A stretch of 64,000 nucleotides of DNA from assembly GCF_900184995.1 (NCBI RefSeq), contig NZ_LT860099.1, positions 1,204,269 through 1,268,268 of the forward strand, read 5' to 3'. Below the pieces are notes generated by a model that was given only the letters and a program-made list of their open reading frames with translations, did no database searches and was not told the origin of the DNA. The number at the start of each line of letters is the position of its first letter. Positions within the stretch are counted from its first letter, which is position 1. The position numbers were made by a program, and so were the translations under genes. This stretch comes from Konateibacter massiliensis. Lineage in GTDB: Bacteria; Bacillota; Clostridia; Lachnospirales; Lachnospiraceae. Of this stretch, positions 7,886 to 16,294 are shown piece by piece.

Positions 7886-8589
7886 TGCATTACCCCCCTT
7901 CTTTTAAACGGCATTCTGCACAGTTCAACAATATTGCGAAACAGCCAAGGAATAAACTTCCAACAAATCTGAACACTCAGCAGTGTCAAAAGACTTCCGA
8001 CTCCCAATAAGAGAAGTCCCACGCCGCAACTGAATATTCCGGCGAGCGGCGATGTAAACAAAGTTACAAAGCCTACCACAAATACCGTGACACCGCCAAG
8101 TACGCCTGCAATTGCAAGACCGACAATTCCTGCAAAAATTCCGATTGCTCCGCCCACAAGTCCTACAATCAGACCGAATAATCCGCCTAACAGCGGCAGT
8201 CCTACCGGAATGGCAAGAATAAGAAGAATGATAATGAGAGCTATTTTACCGCCTGAAGCTTCTTTGGTATCTTTTCTGTAAGTTCTGCGGCTGTTGCTCT
8301 GTTCCTTTGTATCATGATTGTCTGCCACCTCGTAATTGATGACAAATCTTGGATCAGAATATCCTCTCTCCGTAAATTCTCCGGATTCGTTTATATTTTC
8401 CTGAAGACTAGTTTTGATAATAGCCGCAACCTTTTCCGGTGTTCCAAGTTCTATAATAACCTGATTTTCATTTTCCGGTCCTGCCTCGTCAAAATAATCA
8501 TTATAATACTGCAAGGCTTCTTCTCTCTCGCTGTCTTGAATATTTCCCAGCAGATTTTCCAATTTTTCCATAAATTCTTTTCTACTCAT
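7882..8589 (-). CDS. DUF1700 membrane protein
   Basis: 235 residues. The N-terminal ~80 residues are a soluble helical domain starting MSRKEFMEKLENLL with an EREEALQYYNDYFDEAG motif, diagnostic of DUF1700 (HAAS-like signalling domain). Residues about 112-220 hold four hydrophobic, glycine-rich transmembrane helices. HAAS/DUF1700 proteins typically pair with PadR repressors and may sequester them at the membrane. It overlaps the upstream padR gene by 8 bp and the downstream DUF4097 gene by 4 bp. Confidence 0.88.
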   Translation of the reverse strand: MSRKEFMEKLENLLGNIQDSEREEALQYYNDYFDEAGPENENQVIIELGTPEKVAAIIKTSLQENINESGEFTERGYSDPRFVINYEVADNHDTKEQSNSRRTYRKDTKEASGGKIALIIILLILAIPVGLPLLGGLFGLIVGLVGGAIGIFAGIVGLAIAGVLGGVTVFVVGFVTLFTSPLAGIFSCGVGLLLLGVGSLLTLLSVQICWKFIPWLFRNIVELCRMPFKRRGVMQ

Positions 8590-8908
8590 CGCTCACGCCC
8601 TCCTCAAACATCATCGTTATTCGCTTGGAATAACTTTGCCATTCTGAAATATATAAATTCAACTGCAGCCTTCCCTTTTCCGTCAGCTTGTAATATCTTC
8701 TGTTACGTCCGCCAAATTCCATATCGTAGACTTCCAGACAATCATCTTTTTGCAACCTTCTAAGTACCGGATAGAGGGTAGACTCTGAAATTTCAATGAC
8801 CTCTCTGACTTCCTGTGTTATCTTATAACCGTAAGTCCCTTCTATCTCTTTCGACACAACCGCCAAGACAATTGCATCTAGCAGTGCCGCACCAGTATTA
8901 AATACCAT
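8582..8908 (-). CDS. PadR-family transcriptional repressor
   Basis: 108 residues, the size of the short PadR subfamily. The winged helix includes YGYKITQEV and the hallmark ESTLYPVLRRLQKDDCLEV, followed by RRYYKLTEKGR. AAGGAGATGATGAC precedes the ATG at 8908. It heads a four-gene operon and overlaps the next gene. A strong promoter with an overlapping palindrome lies about 115 bp upstream, consistent with autoregulation. Confidence 0.92.
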   Translation of the reverse strand: MVFNTGAALLDAIVLAVVSKEIEGTYGYKITQEVREVIEISESTLYPVLRRLQKDDCLEVYDMEFGGRNRRYYKLTEKGRLQLNLYISEWQSYSKRITMMFEEGVSDE

Positions 8909-9021
8909 GTCATCATCTCCTTTTCCCTGTGACTTGCTTCCTTTCCTTAATATATTATTTAAAAATTAATATTATTTGTTTTTTAATATTATTATTTTAT
9001 CAATATTAATTTATATACAAT

Positions 9022-9075
9022 ACTATACGCCGTATAATATTATATGTCAATATATTTTTTTAAAAAATATATTGA
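9022..9075 (-). promoter_or_regulatory. padR operon promoter with overlapping palindromic operator
   Basis: On the minus strand TTGACA (9045-9050) and TATAGT (9022-9027) are separated by exactly 17 bp. A palindrome TATACG-C-CGTATA (9024-9036) overlaps the -10 hexamer and is a good operator candidate for the encoded PadR. Directly upstream is a perfect 14-bp inverted repeat with a 1-nt centre (9047-9060/9062-9075) that overlaps the -35. The transcribed leader would be about 105 nt. Confidence 0.7.
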
Positions 9076-9109
9076 CAGCTTATTTTTTTATTTCGTTACA
9101 TTAGAGTTT

Positions 9110-9290
9110 TAACAAAACTATGGCTATTACTGAATTTATATGTATTTTGAGCAAAATCATCCCCCGTTGAATGATGTTTTGTTCTCTTCTATAAAAGGCA
9201 TTACCGACGTTGGAGCCTAAAGGCTCATTAAAAAATTCTCCTCTTGCACAAACATTACCGCTCGAGTCCAACATGTCTCATTTTATTTGC
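9110..9290 (-). other. Gene-free stretch with paired direct and inverted repeats; possible structured RNA
   Basis: Nothing coding can be supported between 9076 and 9492. On the minus strand CGGTAATG occurs twice (ending near 9253 and 9199), each followed by an AAGAG. GTTGGA and TCCAAC (9267-9272 and 9209-9214) can pair, and GAGCC-TTTA-GGCTC (9213-9226) makes an alternative hairpin sharing the same bases. GAGGAG followed by ATG-AGC-CTT-TAG is a minimal leader reading frame. The layout hints at switching RNA. I recognise no known family. Confidence 0.25.
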
Positions 9291-9492
9291 TTTATTTTAC
9301 CTGCTCACTCAGTAACGAGTCAAACATAAAATATATTCACCTACAACATAAAAATTCCAGCCGGATTTGTGCCCTGCTGGATGAAAAATTTATCTTTTTC
9401 AATTATCTACTTGATGAGAAGCGCTTCACACTTAATGCGACAGCTACTTTACTAGTCAACTATAATACGACGCATATAAGCCCCTGTAAATA

Positions 9493-9675
9493 TTATTTAA
9501 TCACCAAAAATAATATAGCTGCAATAATAATTATTGTAATAATCCTTGTAATAAAATTACCTTTTACTAAAATATTGAAATCACCTATCACTGAATGGTT
9601 TATAGAATCCGAAAAATTAATCATTGGATTTCTTTTATATTCATTGCTTCTTCGTTTTTCTTCTTTATCACTCAT
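9493..9675 (-). CDS. Small single-pass membrane protein, unknown function
   Basis: 60 residues from the ATG at 9675, chosen because AGGAGG lies 8 bp upstream; the frame is open further upstream without a second site. The first ~38 residues are polar and charged (MSDKEEKRRSNEYKRN), and about 40-58 form one isoleucine-rich transmembrane helix at the C-terminus (a tail-anchor topology). I do not recognise a family. It is a single gene in AT-rich DNA. Confidence 0.55.
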   Translation of the reverse strand: MSDKEEKRRSNEYKRNPMINFSDSINHSVIGDFNILVKGNFITRIITIIIIAAILFLVIK

Positions 9676-9901
9676 AATTCCTTCCTCCTGTTTTTTATTA
9701 TGATTATCAGTATATTCCAATGAGTGAAGCCCTTTTGGTTTTCTGATGTCAGCTAACCTTTCAAATTTTTTTCAATAACTCCATATTCTATATTTTCATT
9801 CTAATATAGTTAGCTTTAAGTTAACATGGTATAAAACCGCAGAGCCTCTGCCCGGTTATAAATTAAGGTTTGTCAGCTTCACATTACGCCCATAAATAAA
9901 A

Positions 9902-10384
9902 CTATTCTAGGATTGAGATACCATCATTTGCAAGTTGACTAAGTGTTTTCTCTAACTTATCTGCATCTGCTGCTCCAATGCATGAATGATTAAATATAAT
10001 CGCTAAACCATTTTTCTTTCCGTCACGCGCTGATGCTGCCACACAATAATTTCCGTCAACTCCCACTATTTCTACTTCCGTTACTCTTTTGTCACGTAAG
10101 TACTGAGATAACTCAGCATTAGTAAAACAGCTGACTCTACTTTTAACAAAAACTGTATTAGGCTCTATAATATTTATCCCTTTAACAAGTTGTGGTATAT
10201 ATATTTTCCTTTGATAAAAAAATCGATTGACGATATAGATTACCATGTTTCCTGCATCCACAAAATCCAAAATTCTCTGATTAACTCGTGGAATTAATAT
10301 TTCCGGGTTATAAGGAAATCGTTTTTTATTTCTTCCTTCTCCAACATAGTCTTCTTGCATATCTATTACCAGTAATGCTTTCAT
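9902..10384 (-). CDS. Isochorismatase-like cysteine hydrolase
   Basis: 160 residues. The N-terminus ALLVIDMQEDYV gives catalytic D8. K81 (VFVKSRVSCF) and C114 (GVDGNYCVAASARDG) complete the Asp-Lys-Cys triad of the isochorismatase/nicotinamidase fold. The family hydrolyses amides or enol ethers such as nicotinamide, N-carbamoyl compounds or isochorismate. The protein is shorter than typical nicotinamidases (about 180-210). There is no operon partner to indicate a substrate. The start at 10384 has GAGG 7 bp upstream. Confidence 0.8.
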   Translation of the reverse strand: MKALLVIDMQEDYVGEGRNKKRFPYNPEILIPRVNQRILDFVDAGNMVIYIVNRFFYQRKIYIPQLVKGINIIEPNTVFVKSRVSCFTNAELSQYLRDKRVTEVEIVGVDGNYCVAASARDGKKNGLAIIFNHSCIGAADADKLEKTLSQLANDGISILE

Positions 10385-10421
10385 TCATCATCCTCTTTGT
10401 TCCTATTATAAAAAATCGTTA

Positions 10422-10727
10422 TTATAAACGATTTTGTTTGTTAATACACATCCCTACAACCATACCAATGAGCATTCCAAAACTGATGCCATACGAAAGT
10501 GATATAATTCCCATTGAATTTAATACGGTTCCTGCGCACATTCCCAGACACATTCCTACAGACATGTAATTGTCCTCAGAATCTACCTTTGTTGATTTCG
10601 CTTTATCCAAATGCCCCTGCTCCTTTGGACTTAGCTTTCTCTTTTTCCTACTGAAATTGGCTGCAATAATAGCAACTGCAATTCCAATTAGCAGCCATGG
10701 TAAGGCTGCCGATAAAAAATCTGCCAT
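10422..10727 (-). CDS. Small membrane protein with glycine/methionine-rich C-terminal hairpin
   Basis: 101 residues from the ATG at 10727, which has GGAGG 8 bp upstream (an in-frame TTG five codons earlier is less likely). There is a transmembrane helix at about 6-24 (ALPWLLIGIAVAIIAANF), a charged linker (RKKRKLSPKEQGHLDKAKS), then a two-helix segment rich in Gly and Met (MCLGMCAGTVL and FGMLIGMVVGMCI). I do not recognise a family. Its leader contains the 82-bp repeat described at 10748. Confidence 0.6.
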   Translation of the reverse strand: MADFLSAALPWLLIGIAVAIIAANFSRKKRKLSPKEQGHLDKAKSTKVDSEDNYMSVGMCLGMCAGTVLNSMGIISLSYGISFGMLIGMVVGMCINKQNRL

Positions 10728-10747
10728 TTCATTATCCTCCAATAAAC

Positions 10748-10829
10748 TCCTGTTTGTCTGTGTGTTATATGAATAATTGGTATCAAATAATATCTTATTA
10801 ATGACTGTTTATAAATATAATAGGAAGAT
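10748..10829. repeat. Dispersed 82-bp intergenic repeat, copy A
   Basis: This stretch is nearly identical to 58644-58725 over 82 bp, with roughly eight mismatches and no gaps. On the minus strand it ends in the CAGGAG of the ribosome-binding leader of the downstream gene, so it carries promoter and leader sequence. The two genes it precedes are unrelated. A shorter related piece lies at 59617-59644. Confidence 0.75.
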
Positions 10830-10852
10830 CCCTAAATAATTTGTAGTTACAT

Positions 10853-11101
10853 TTACTCTTTTAACTCATCTTCTTTTGGTAATCGTACATAGGAAATCAT
10901 ACTAAATTCACAAGCTTTGAATTCTTTATAATTTCTTTTAGCTTCTCGCAATGTAATGCCATGGTTACAACAACTATATTCTGTATCGTTTTCCAAAAAA
11001 ACATCATTTTCCCAAAAACATACAGGACATATATAACCTTCATCATCTTTAGGCGCTATTGAATATGTATAAAATTCACAGCACGGACATTGATACTTCA
11101 A
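10853..11101 (-). CDS. CPCC-family cysteine-rich protein
   Basis: 82 residues beginning at a TTG codon (11101) preceded by GAGGTG. The N-terminal YQCPCCEFYT and following YICPVCFWEND form two CxxC knuckles, matching the Cys_rich_CPCC family, a presumed zinc-binding domain of unknown function. Two more cysteines follow at NDTEYSCCNHGITLREA. Members are scattered singly in accessory DNA and are sometimes linked to toxin-immunity loci. It lies about 120 bp after the P-loop ATPase gene. Confidence 0.8.
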   Translation of the reverse strand: MKYQCPCCEFYTYSIAPKDDEGYICPVCFWENDVFLENDTEYSCCNHGITLREAKRNYKEFKACEFSMISYVRLPKEDELKE

Positions 11102-11218
11102 TCAATTCACCTCATTTTAAAATTAGCTTCTCAAACCTTTTATATTTAATATCATATAATAAATATAATGGGCCATTGAAAATTATAGCTTAATTCTGAG
11201 CTTATGGAAAATGTATAG

Positions 11219-13144
11219 TTAGTGGTTATTATTTAAGCATTCCCAACAATAAACAGGGTGTCCTTCTTTCGGCTCAAAAGGCACCTTAGCATCTACTCCA
11301 CAAGAAGAACACTTAACACTAAAATATTCTCTTGATGCACGAGTGGCATTTTTACGAGCAGTTCGGCAATTTATGCATCGTTTAGGTGCACGAAAATTTT
11401 GTTGAGCATAGAATTCTTGTTCGCCTGCCGAAAATATAAATGTGCCACTGCACTCGATACACTTTAAAGAAATGTCTGCTTGGCATAAAGGTTGCGAGTT
11501 TTCTAGTGTTACATTGCCACTAGCGTAAATGTTAAAATGTTTGTCTTTTCTACCACTTATAGACAATTCAACATTTAATGATGGATGAATAATCATTTTC
11601 CAAGGTGAATCAATTAACAAAGAATACTTCTCCTTATATTCCCATTGGGTTGCAGTATCTTTATTCAAATAATTCCCAATAAATCCGATCCTGTATAAAT
11701 CATTAAGAACCGTAACCAGTTTCTCGGTTAAGAAGGTATTGGGAAACAGTTTGCCTACTCGCTCATTGATTTCATCATACGAAAATATAGTTTTATATCC
11801 TCGAAAACACTGAACAATACAATCTATTTCCTCTGCAGTATAGAGTGCACGCATCTCCTCTTGTACTTCCACCAAGCATTGTTTAGAGTAGACGTGCATA
11901 AATGTTTCAAATGCATTTTGATTAAACGAGTAGAATCTTTTTGAATTTTTAGATTGAGCTGCAAGGATTAACCGCACTATATCTCGAGGTCTGTGCCACG
12001 TATTATCAAGAATATATGTACATATATGTGTATTGTAAACTTGTGACACAAACCATCTTTTGATAAGATCATGCTGTGTCGAATTGACAATACCAGCTTT
12101 TTCTTCTGCCATTTCTATCCGTCTTATTAGTATGCTAATAATTGGGTGCTTAAACGAGTTTGTATTCGTATATTCCCAAGTAAGCCTCTTATCATATCCT
12201 TGCATAATTTTGTGTAACTGGTTGGATTGTACAAAACGATTTATTGAATTAACTATCTCCAATCGAACAGAACAAACAAATTTTGTTCTTTCACGAAAAG
12301 TGTCATTCATCCTCTTCGTGGTAAAAAGAAGATCTCTAATCATTCGTAAGTCTCGATAGAATACATCACTGCCACTTCTGTATGCTTCCAATTCATCAAT
12401 GAAAATATAGTATGGTATATCCGTTCTTGTTACGTTCAGAATAAGGTCATCCGCCTTTTGAATGATCTTAATGAAGTCGCCATAACTTGCCGTATTGTTA
12501 AAGTGAGGTTTGGATAAATCCAAAGGTTCAACACCAATACTTGGCTCTACGGTTCCAAATTGAGGATTGGTAGTTGCTGAGAATGTAATTTTAGCTGGAA
12601 TACGCATTTTTCCACTATAGATAGTTTTATCGATTTTTGATATCTCATGGCAGAATTTAGTCCAGTCATCATCATCTATGAAAAGGTTACTATTAAAACT
12701 CTTATTATCATCAATAATTTTTTGATAAAATTGCCATCTCCAAATGTACGTAAAGTCGCACTCTAATTCTTTACCAGATGCAGCTATAGATGCATCCACG
12801 GCTATTGGTGTTGAGATAGCCTGGGATATTGTATTTAATTTTGCTCTATCTACCTGCGAGTATCCACTTTCAAAAAAAACAAAGGATGAGCATGCTGCAT
12901 CATCTAATGTCCTAACATAGTTTTCAAGAAAATGTAGTAACGCCGTTTTTCCTGTTCCCTTATCACCCATCACAAAATATGGAGAGCCGTATTTTGTGAT
13001 GGCTATTTCCTCAATATCTATTCCTGTTGGTTCGATATAGCTGTTAACAAACTCATCGTAGCCTTGCTCTTTTATTTCATCATTAGCATCTGGTTTTCCA
13101 GCGTAAATATCCCCAATTGTCAACAATTTCTTATTAATTGTCAT
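11219..13144 (-). CDS. P-loop ATPase (Sll1717-like) with C-terminal zinc ribbons
   Basis: 641 residues from the ATG at 13144, 9 bp after AGGAGG; earlier in-frame starts are too close to that site. Walker A is GDKGTGKT at 60-67, and a Walker B-like strand (YYIFIDELEAYRS) lies near 245. The middle shows the KAP/STAND-like architecture of Sll1717-type ATPases. The last ~90 residues hold four CxxC pairs (CIEC, CINC, CSSC, CWEC), giving two zinc ribbons. It sits alone in AT-rich accessory DNA. A nucleic-acid-linked or defence-type function is possible but only inference. Confidence 0.7.
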   Translation of the reverse strand: MTINKKLLTIGDIYAGKPDANDEIKEQGYDEFVNSYIEPTGIDIEEIAITKYGSPYFVMGDKGTGKTALLHFLENYVRTLDDAACSSFVFFESGYSQVDRAKLNTISQAISTPIAVDASIAASGKELECDFTYIWRWQFYQKIIDDNKSFNSNLFIDDDDWTKFCHEISKIDKTIYSGKMRIPAKITFSATTNPQFGTVEPSIGVEPLDLSKPHFNNTASYGDFIKIIQKADDLILNVTRTDIPYYIFIDELEAYRSGSDVFYRDLRMIRDLLFTTKRMNDTFRERTKFVCSVRLEIVNSINRFVQSNQLHKIMQGYDKRLTWEYTNTNSFKHPIISILIRRIEMAEEKAGIVNSTQHDLIKRWFVSQVYNTHICTYILDNTWHRPRDIVRLILAAQSKNSKRFYSFNQNAFETFMHVYSKQCLVEVQEEMRALYTAEEIDCIVQCFRGYKTIFSYDEINERVGKLFPNTFLTEKLVTVLNDLYRIGFIGNYLNKDTATQWEYKEKYSLLIDSPWKMIIHPSLNVELSISGRKDKHFNIYASGNVTLENSQPLCQADISLKCIECSGTFIFSAGEQEFYAQQNFRAPKRCINCRTARKNATRASREYFSVKCSSCGVDAKVPFEPKEGHPVYCWECLNNNH

Positions 13145-13568
13145 AAACATCAACCTCCTAATTTTTATAAATACATCTTAGATTATTACTTCTGATATCT
13201 ATTCATATTTCATATTATAGCCACATTCAAACCTTGTGCCAGTTTCCCATTATTGCTATAATATGCAACTGATTTTATAACATTAAATTTCTTTAGTTAC
13301 ATAAGTTTTATGACATTAAGAACTAACTTATTATATTTTATACCTTTTTTCTATATTTTTCTATAAAAATAGTAAATTCATCGAAATTTTAAGTATGAAA
13401 CATCTTATCCACCTTTACTTGTATTCATCCAAACTCTTTTTCTATTAATGCTTTGTTAAAAACTTTATTATATCGTCCATTAATCTTTTTCTTTTAAAAA
13501 CAAAACTTGTTAAAAACCAAACGAAACTTGCTCATAAAAACTTTAAACTAAAAGCTAAATAATCTTAA

Positions 13569-13768
13569 TCCTTATTATCACTTTACACACCTACTGGATA
13601 TGGTTCCGAAACTGACGGATACAAAGGGAAATATAGAAACCTTAAAATTAGATTTATGACTACCTTGGTCAAAAGACCTATCTGTTAAATGTTACAAACC
13701 ACGCCGCTTATGATGCAGCGTTACTTCATTGGCAGGAGGATAATTTGACATTTACGTATTCAGTTTAA
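13569..13768 (+). pseudogene. Frameshifted C-terminal fragment of an unrecognised gene
   Basis: From 13569 the frame encodes PTGYGSETDGYKGKYRNLKI and then stops. A one-base slip at 13655 restores a frame reading YDYLGQKTYLLNVTNHAAYD to a stop at 13766-13768. The good continuation suggests a decayed gene with a single-base deletion. I do not recognise the family. The rest of 13145-13919 is very AT-rich and holds nothing else I can support apart from a weak ACGGAG/CTCCGT hairpin near 13790-13812. Confidence 0.4.
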
Positions 13769-13919
13769 CAGGCTAAAGCCCTAATAAAAACGGAGCACGC
13801 TTCATGTACTCCGTACAAATTGTAAACAAAGTGAATTTTATTTTATCGTCTTTTATATCCAAATCATCACAAAATCAAATTAATGATTTCTTCCTTCTTT
13901 CGTATTTCACGAAGTTCTG

Positions 13920-14588
13920 TCATTCGCTTTCCAACGTATTTCTATTTGTACTTATATGCTCAATAACTTTTCCATGATCCATTCTAATAACCTCATCACA
14001 TAGAATTTCAATATCTTCTTTTGTATGGCTTGCTATTATTATCGTTTTTCCCTGCCTTTTTAAACTTAAAATCACATTCCTTATATCTTCAACACCTTCG
14101 TTGTCAAGACCATTCATTGGCTCATCTAAAAGTAAAATATCAGGTTGTTCCATAACTGCTTGTGCCAGTCCTAATCGTTGACGCATACCTAGTGAATATT
14201 TACCAACTTTCTTTTTACTATCAGGGTCTAACCCCACCATTGTAATTGCATCCTTTATTTCCTTTATTCCAATTCGGTTACGAATCATCGCCAGCATCTT
14301 CAAATTTTTAACCGCAGAGTAATCAGGTAGAAACCCTGGATTCTCTATAATTGTACCAATATTATCCGGAATATCAATCTCCTTACCTAATAATTTATTA
14401 TGTACTCTTATCGTGCCTATGCTAGGAATCACAAAGCCACAAATACATTTTAATAACATCGTTTTACCCGAACCATTTCGCCCAACTAATCCATATATCT
14501 TACCTGCTTCAAAGTTAATGGATATATTATCTAATACAATAGATTTATTGAATTGTTTTGTAAGATTCATAATTTCTATTACAGCCAT
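13920..14588 (-). CDS. ABC transporter ATP-binding protein (bacteriocin-immunity/BcrA type)
   Basis: 222 residues. Walker A is GLVGRNGSGKT near 35, the ABC signature reads YSLGMRQRLGLAQ, Walker B is ILLLDEPMNGLD, and the H-loop is ASHTKED. The YSLGMRQRL form of the signature is typical of the BcrA/lantibiotic-immunity group. It is the last gene of a lipoprotein-permease-permease-ATPase set, 11 bp after the permease gene. It presumably powers export or immunity across the membrane. AGGAGG precedes the ATG. Confidence 0.87.
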   Translation of the reverse strand: MAVIEIMNLTKQFNKSIVLDNISINFEAGKIYGLVGRNGSGKTMLLKCICGFVIPSIGTIRVHNKLLGKEIDIPDNIGTIIENPGFLPDYSAVKNLKMLAMIRNRIGIKEIKDAITMVGLDPDSKKKVGKYSLGMRQRLGLAQAVMEQPDILLLDEPMNGLDNEGVEDIRNVILSLKRQGKTIIIASHTKEDIEILCDEVIRMDHGKVIEHISTNRNTLESE

Positions 14589-14599
14589 ACCACTTCCTC

Positions 14600-15472
14600 C
14601 TATATAAAATCATTTGATGTAATATCTCTATGTTTTGTGTTTTTTGCAATCATAACAATTAAAGTTCCTATAATTATAAGAAACATAATAACAGCATAGA
14701 GTTCAGATGGATATTTATTTCCATTTAATCGGCTTAAACTAGACAAACTTGACCAAGATACAGGGGAAATCCAATAGAAATCAGGGTTTCCAATGTAACG
14801 AACAATAGGGTCAACTAATACCAGAAAGCTTGCAAGAGCCAAACCTGGCTCTTTCCTTTTTAAATTAATATTACAAAAATAAATAATCAGTCCTAATAAA
14901 GCTGATGCTAACCAATTAAGTACAAATGACAAAAACATTGCATAGATTGGAGAGTAGATTGTTATTAAACTAGGGTAAAAAGACAATGTAGGCGCATAAG
15001 TATCTCTCGCATTTGTAAGCGCAAGTGTTCCTAATACTTTTCCCCAATCTGACATAAAAGCTACGTTTGGCAACAAGCTCAACACACTGCCGATTGTTAT
15101 AACACATAAATAAAAAAAAGAGGTCATAATAATGTAAAGTACTTCTCCCTGCCACCATGCCCTTCTTTTACATCGTATCAAAAGATAAGGTTTTGCAGGA
15201 TCAAAGAATGGAGCATCACAAAACAAAAAAATAACACCAAAAAGCAGTAGAACTTTTAAAAGTCCCATACTAACATAATAATTCTCCATTAGTATTGGCA
15301 ATAACCATGGCGAAGATGGATAGCCGGAAACTTTGGCAAACGTTTTAATTCCGCTTGTATATTTCAATAATAATATCAGTACGGTAATAACTATCATATG
15401 AATACGATAATCTCGTCTCCATTTTAGAAATTGAAACAGCGTAACTTTCAAGACCTGCTTATAGGATTTCAT
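14600..15472 (-). CDS. ABC-2-like permease, subunit 2
   Basis: 290 residues with about six transmembrane helices, starting at about 25 (YRIHMIVITVLILLLK) and ending with IMFLIIIGTLIVMIA. There is no recognisable catalytic motif. It overlaps the preceding permease gene by 14 bp and is followed by the ATPase gene, so it is almost certainly the second membrane half of the same transporter. Such paired permeases occur in bacteriocin and antimicrobial peptide ABC systems. The exact substrate is unknown. Confidence 0.72.
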   Translation of the reverse strand: MKSYKQVLKVTLFQFLKWRRDYRIHMIVITVLILLLKYTSGIKTFAKVSGYPSSPWLLPILMENYYVSMGLLKVLLLFGVIFLFCDAPFFDPAKPYLLIRCKRRAWWQGEVLYIIMTSFFYLCVITIGSVLSLLPNVAFMSDWGKVLGTLALTNARDTYAPTLSFYPSLITIYSPIYAMFLSFVLNWLASALLGLIIYFCNINLKRKEPGLALASFLVLVDPIVRYIGNPDFYWISPVSWSSLSSLSRLNGNKYPSELYAVIMFLIIIGTLIVMIAKNTKHRDITSNDFI

Positions 15473-16292
15473 TCTCTAACCTCTTTTCTAAAATAATTTC
15501 AAAGTAAAAACATGAAAGAAGCCATAAGCCGGTTAGTACTCCTATTGTATATAAAAAGTTACCCAGCGCCCCCAACGGAATTAATTTTACCCCTGTTGAT
15601 AATCCAAAAAAAGAAAGTGGTTCAGGAAAAAAAAGTGTAAGAGAACATAATATGTAATAAGCTATAAATGGCATTGCAATAGCGACAAATTTATTTGGGA
15701 AATATACAGTAAAAACCATCCCAACCGTACATAGAAAAACGACAGAAAGACCAAAAATCAAGGTAATAAGTAATATGTATAAGATACCAGGATAATTCTT
15801 CACAATATTTTCATATGGTGAAAAGTTGGAAATAATCTGTAATATCTCTTTATGATTGACCATTGGCAAATGAAATAAATAGGAAAACGAAATTGAAAAT
15901 ACTAATACACTTCCCAAAAATGAAAATAAAATTGCACATGCGTTTGCCGTCAGTCTGGCCCACGCATACATCCTAACAGAACTACGTGCAACAATCATAT
16001 GGAGAAAACGACTGTTCCAGTCTTCGCAAAAACTCGAAGTATAAATGGAAGCTAACAAGATTATAATAACTGACTTAAAACGATCAAGCCCTATGATACT
16101 GGAAAAAAGAGATACCATGCTACTATATCCACTAAATTTTCCTTTTATCAAGAGCTGCAGCGTATCCCATGCACTTGCATAAAAAACAAGTATAATTCCA
16201 CATGTCAGTACAATAAACTTAAAGGATATTATACTCTGAAACAAATTCATTTTCATCATATTAAAAAAGGAACGTATTTTACTATCTTTCAT
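15459..16292 (-). CDS. ABC-2-like permease, subunit 1
   Basis: 277 residues with about six hydrophobic helices. The segment SSFCEDWNSRFLHMIVARSS at about 87-106 matches the cytoplasmic coupling region of ABC-2 permeases (E..G/R then a helix). It starts 2 bp after the lipoprotein gene and overlaps the next permease by 14 bp. AAAGGA precedes the start. Its function is inferred from the operon. Confidence 0.72.
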   Translation of the reverse strand: MKDSKIRSFFNMMKMNLFQSIISFKFIVLTCGIILVFYASAWDTLQLLIKGKFSGYSSMVSLFSSIIGLDRFKSVIIILLASIYTSSFCEDWNSRFLHMIVARSSVRMYAWARLTANACAILFSFLGSVLVFSISFSYLFHLPMVNHKEILQIISNFSPYENIVKNYPGILYILLITLIFGLSVVFLCTVGMVFTVYFPNKFVAIAMPFIAYYILCSLTLFFPEPLSFFGLSTGVKLIPLGALGNFLYTIGVLTGLWLLSCFYFEIILEKRLENEIL

Positions 16293-16294
16293 AG

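Noticed and set aside
9287-9703. 138-codon plus-strand open frame
   Set aside because: It overlaps the small membrane-protein gene on the other strand, has no Shine-Dalgarno site, and its composition is that of AT-rich filler.
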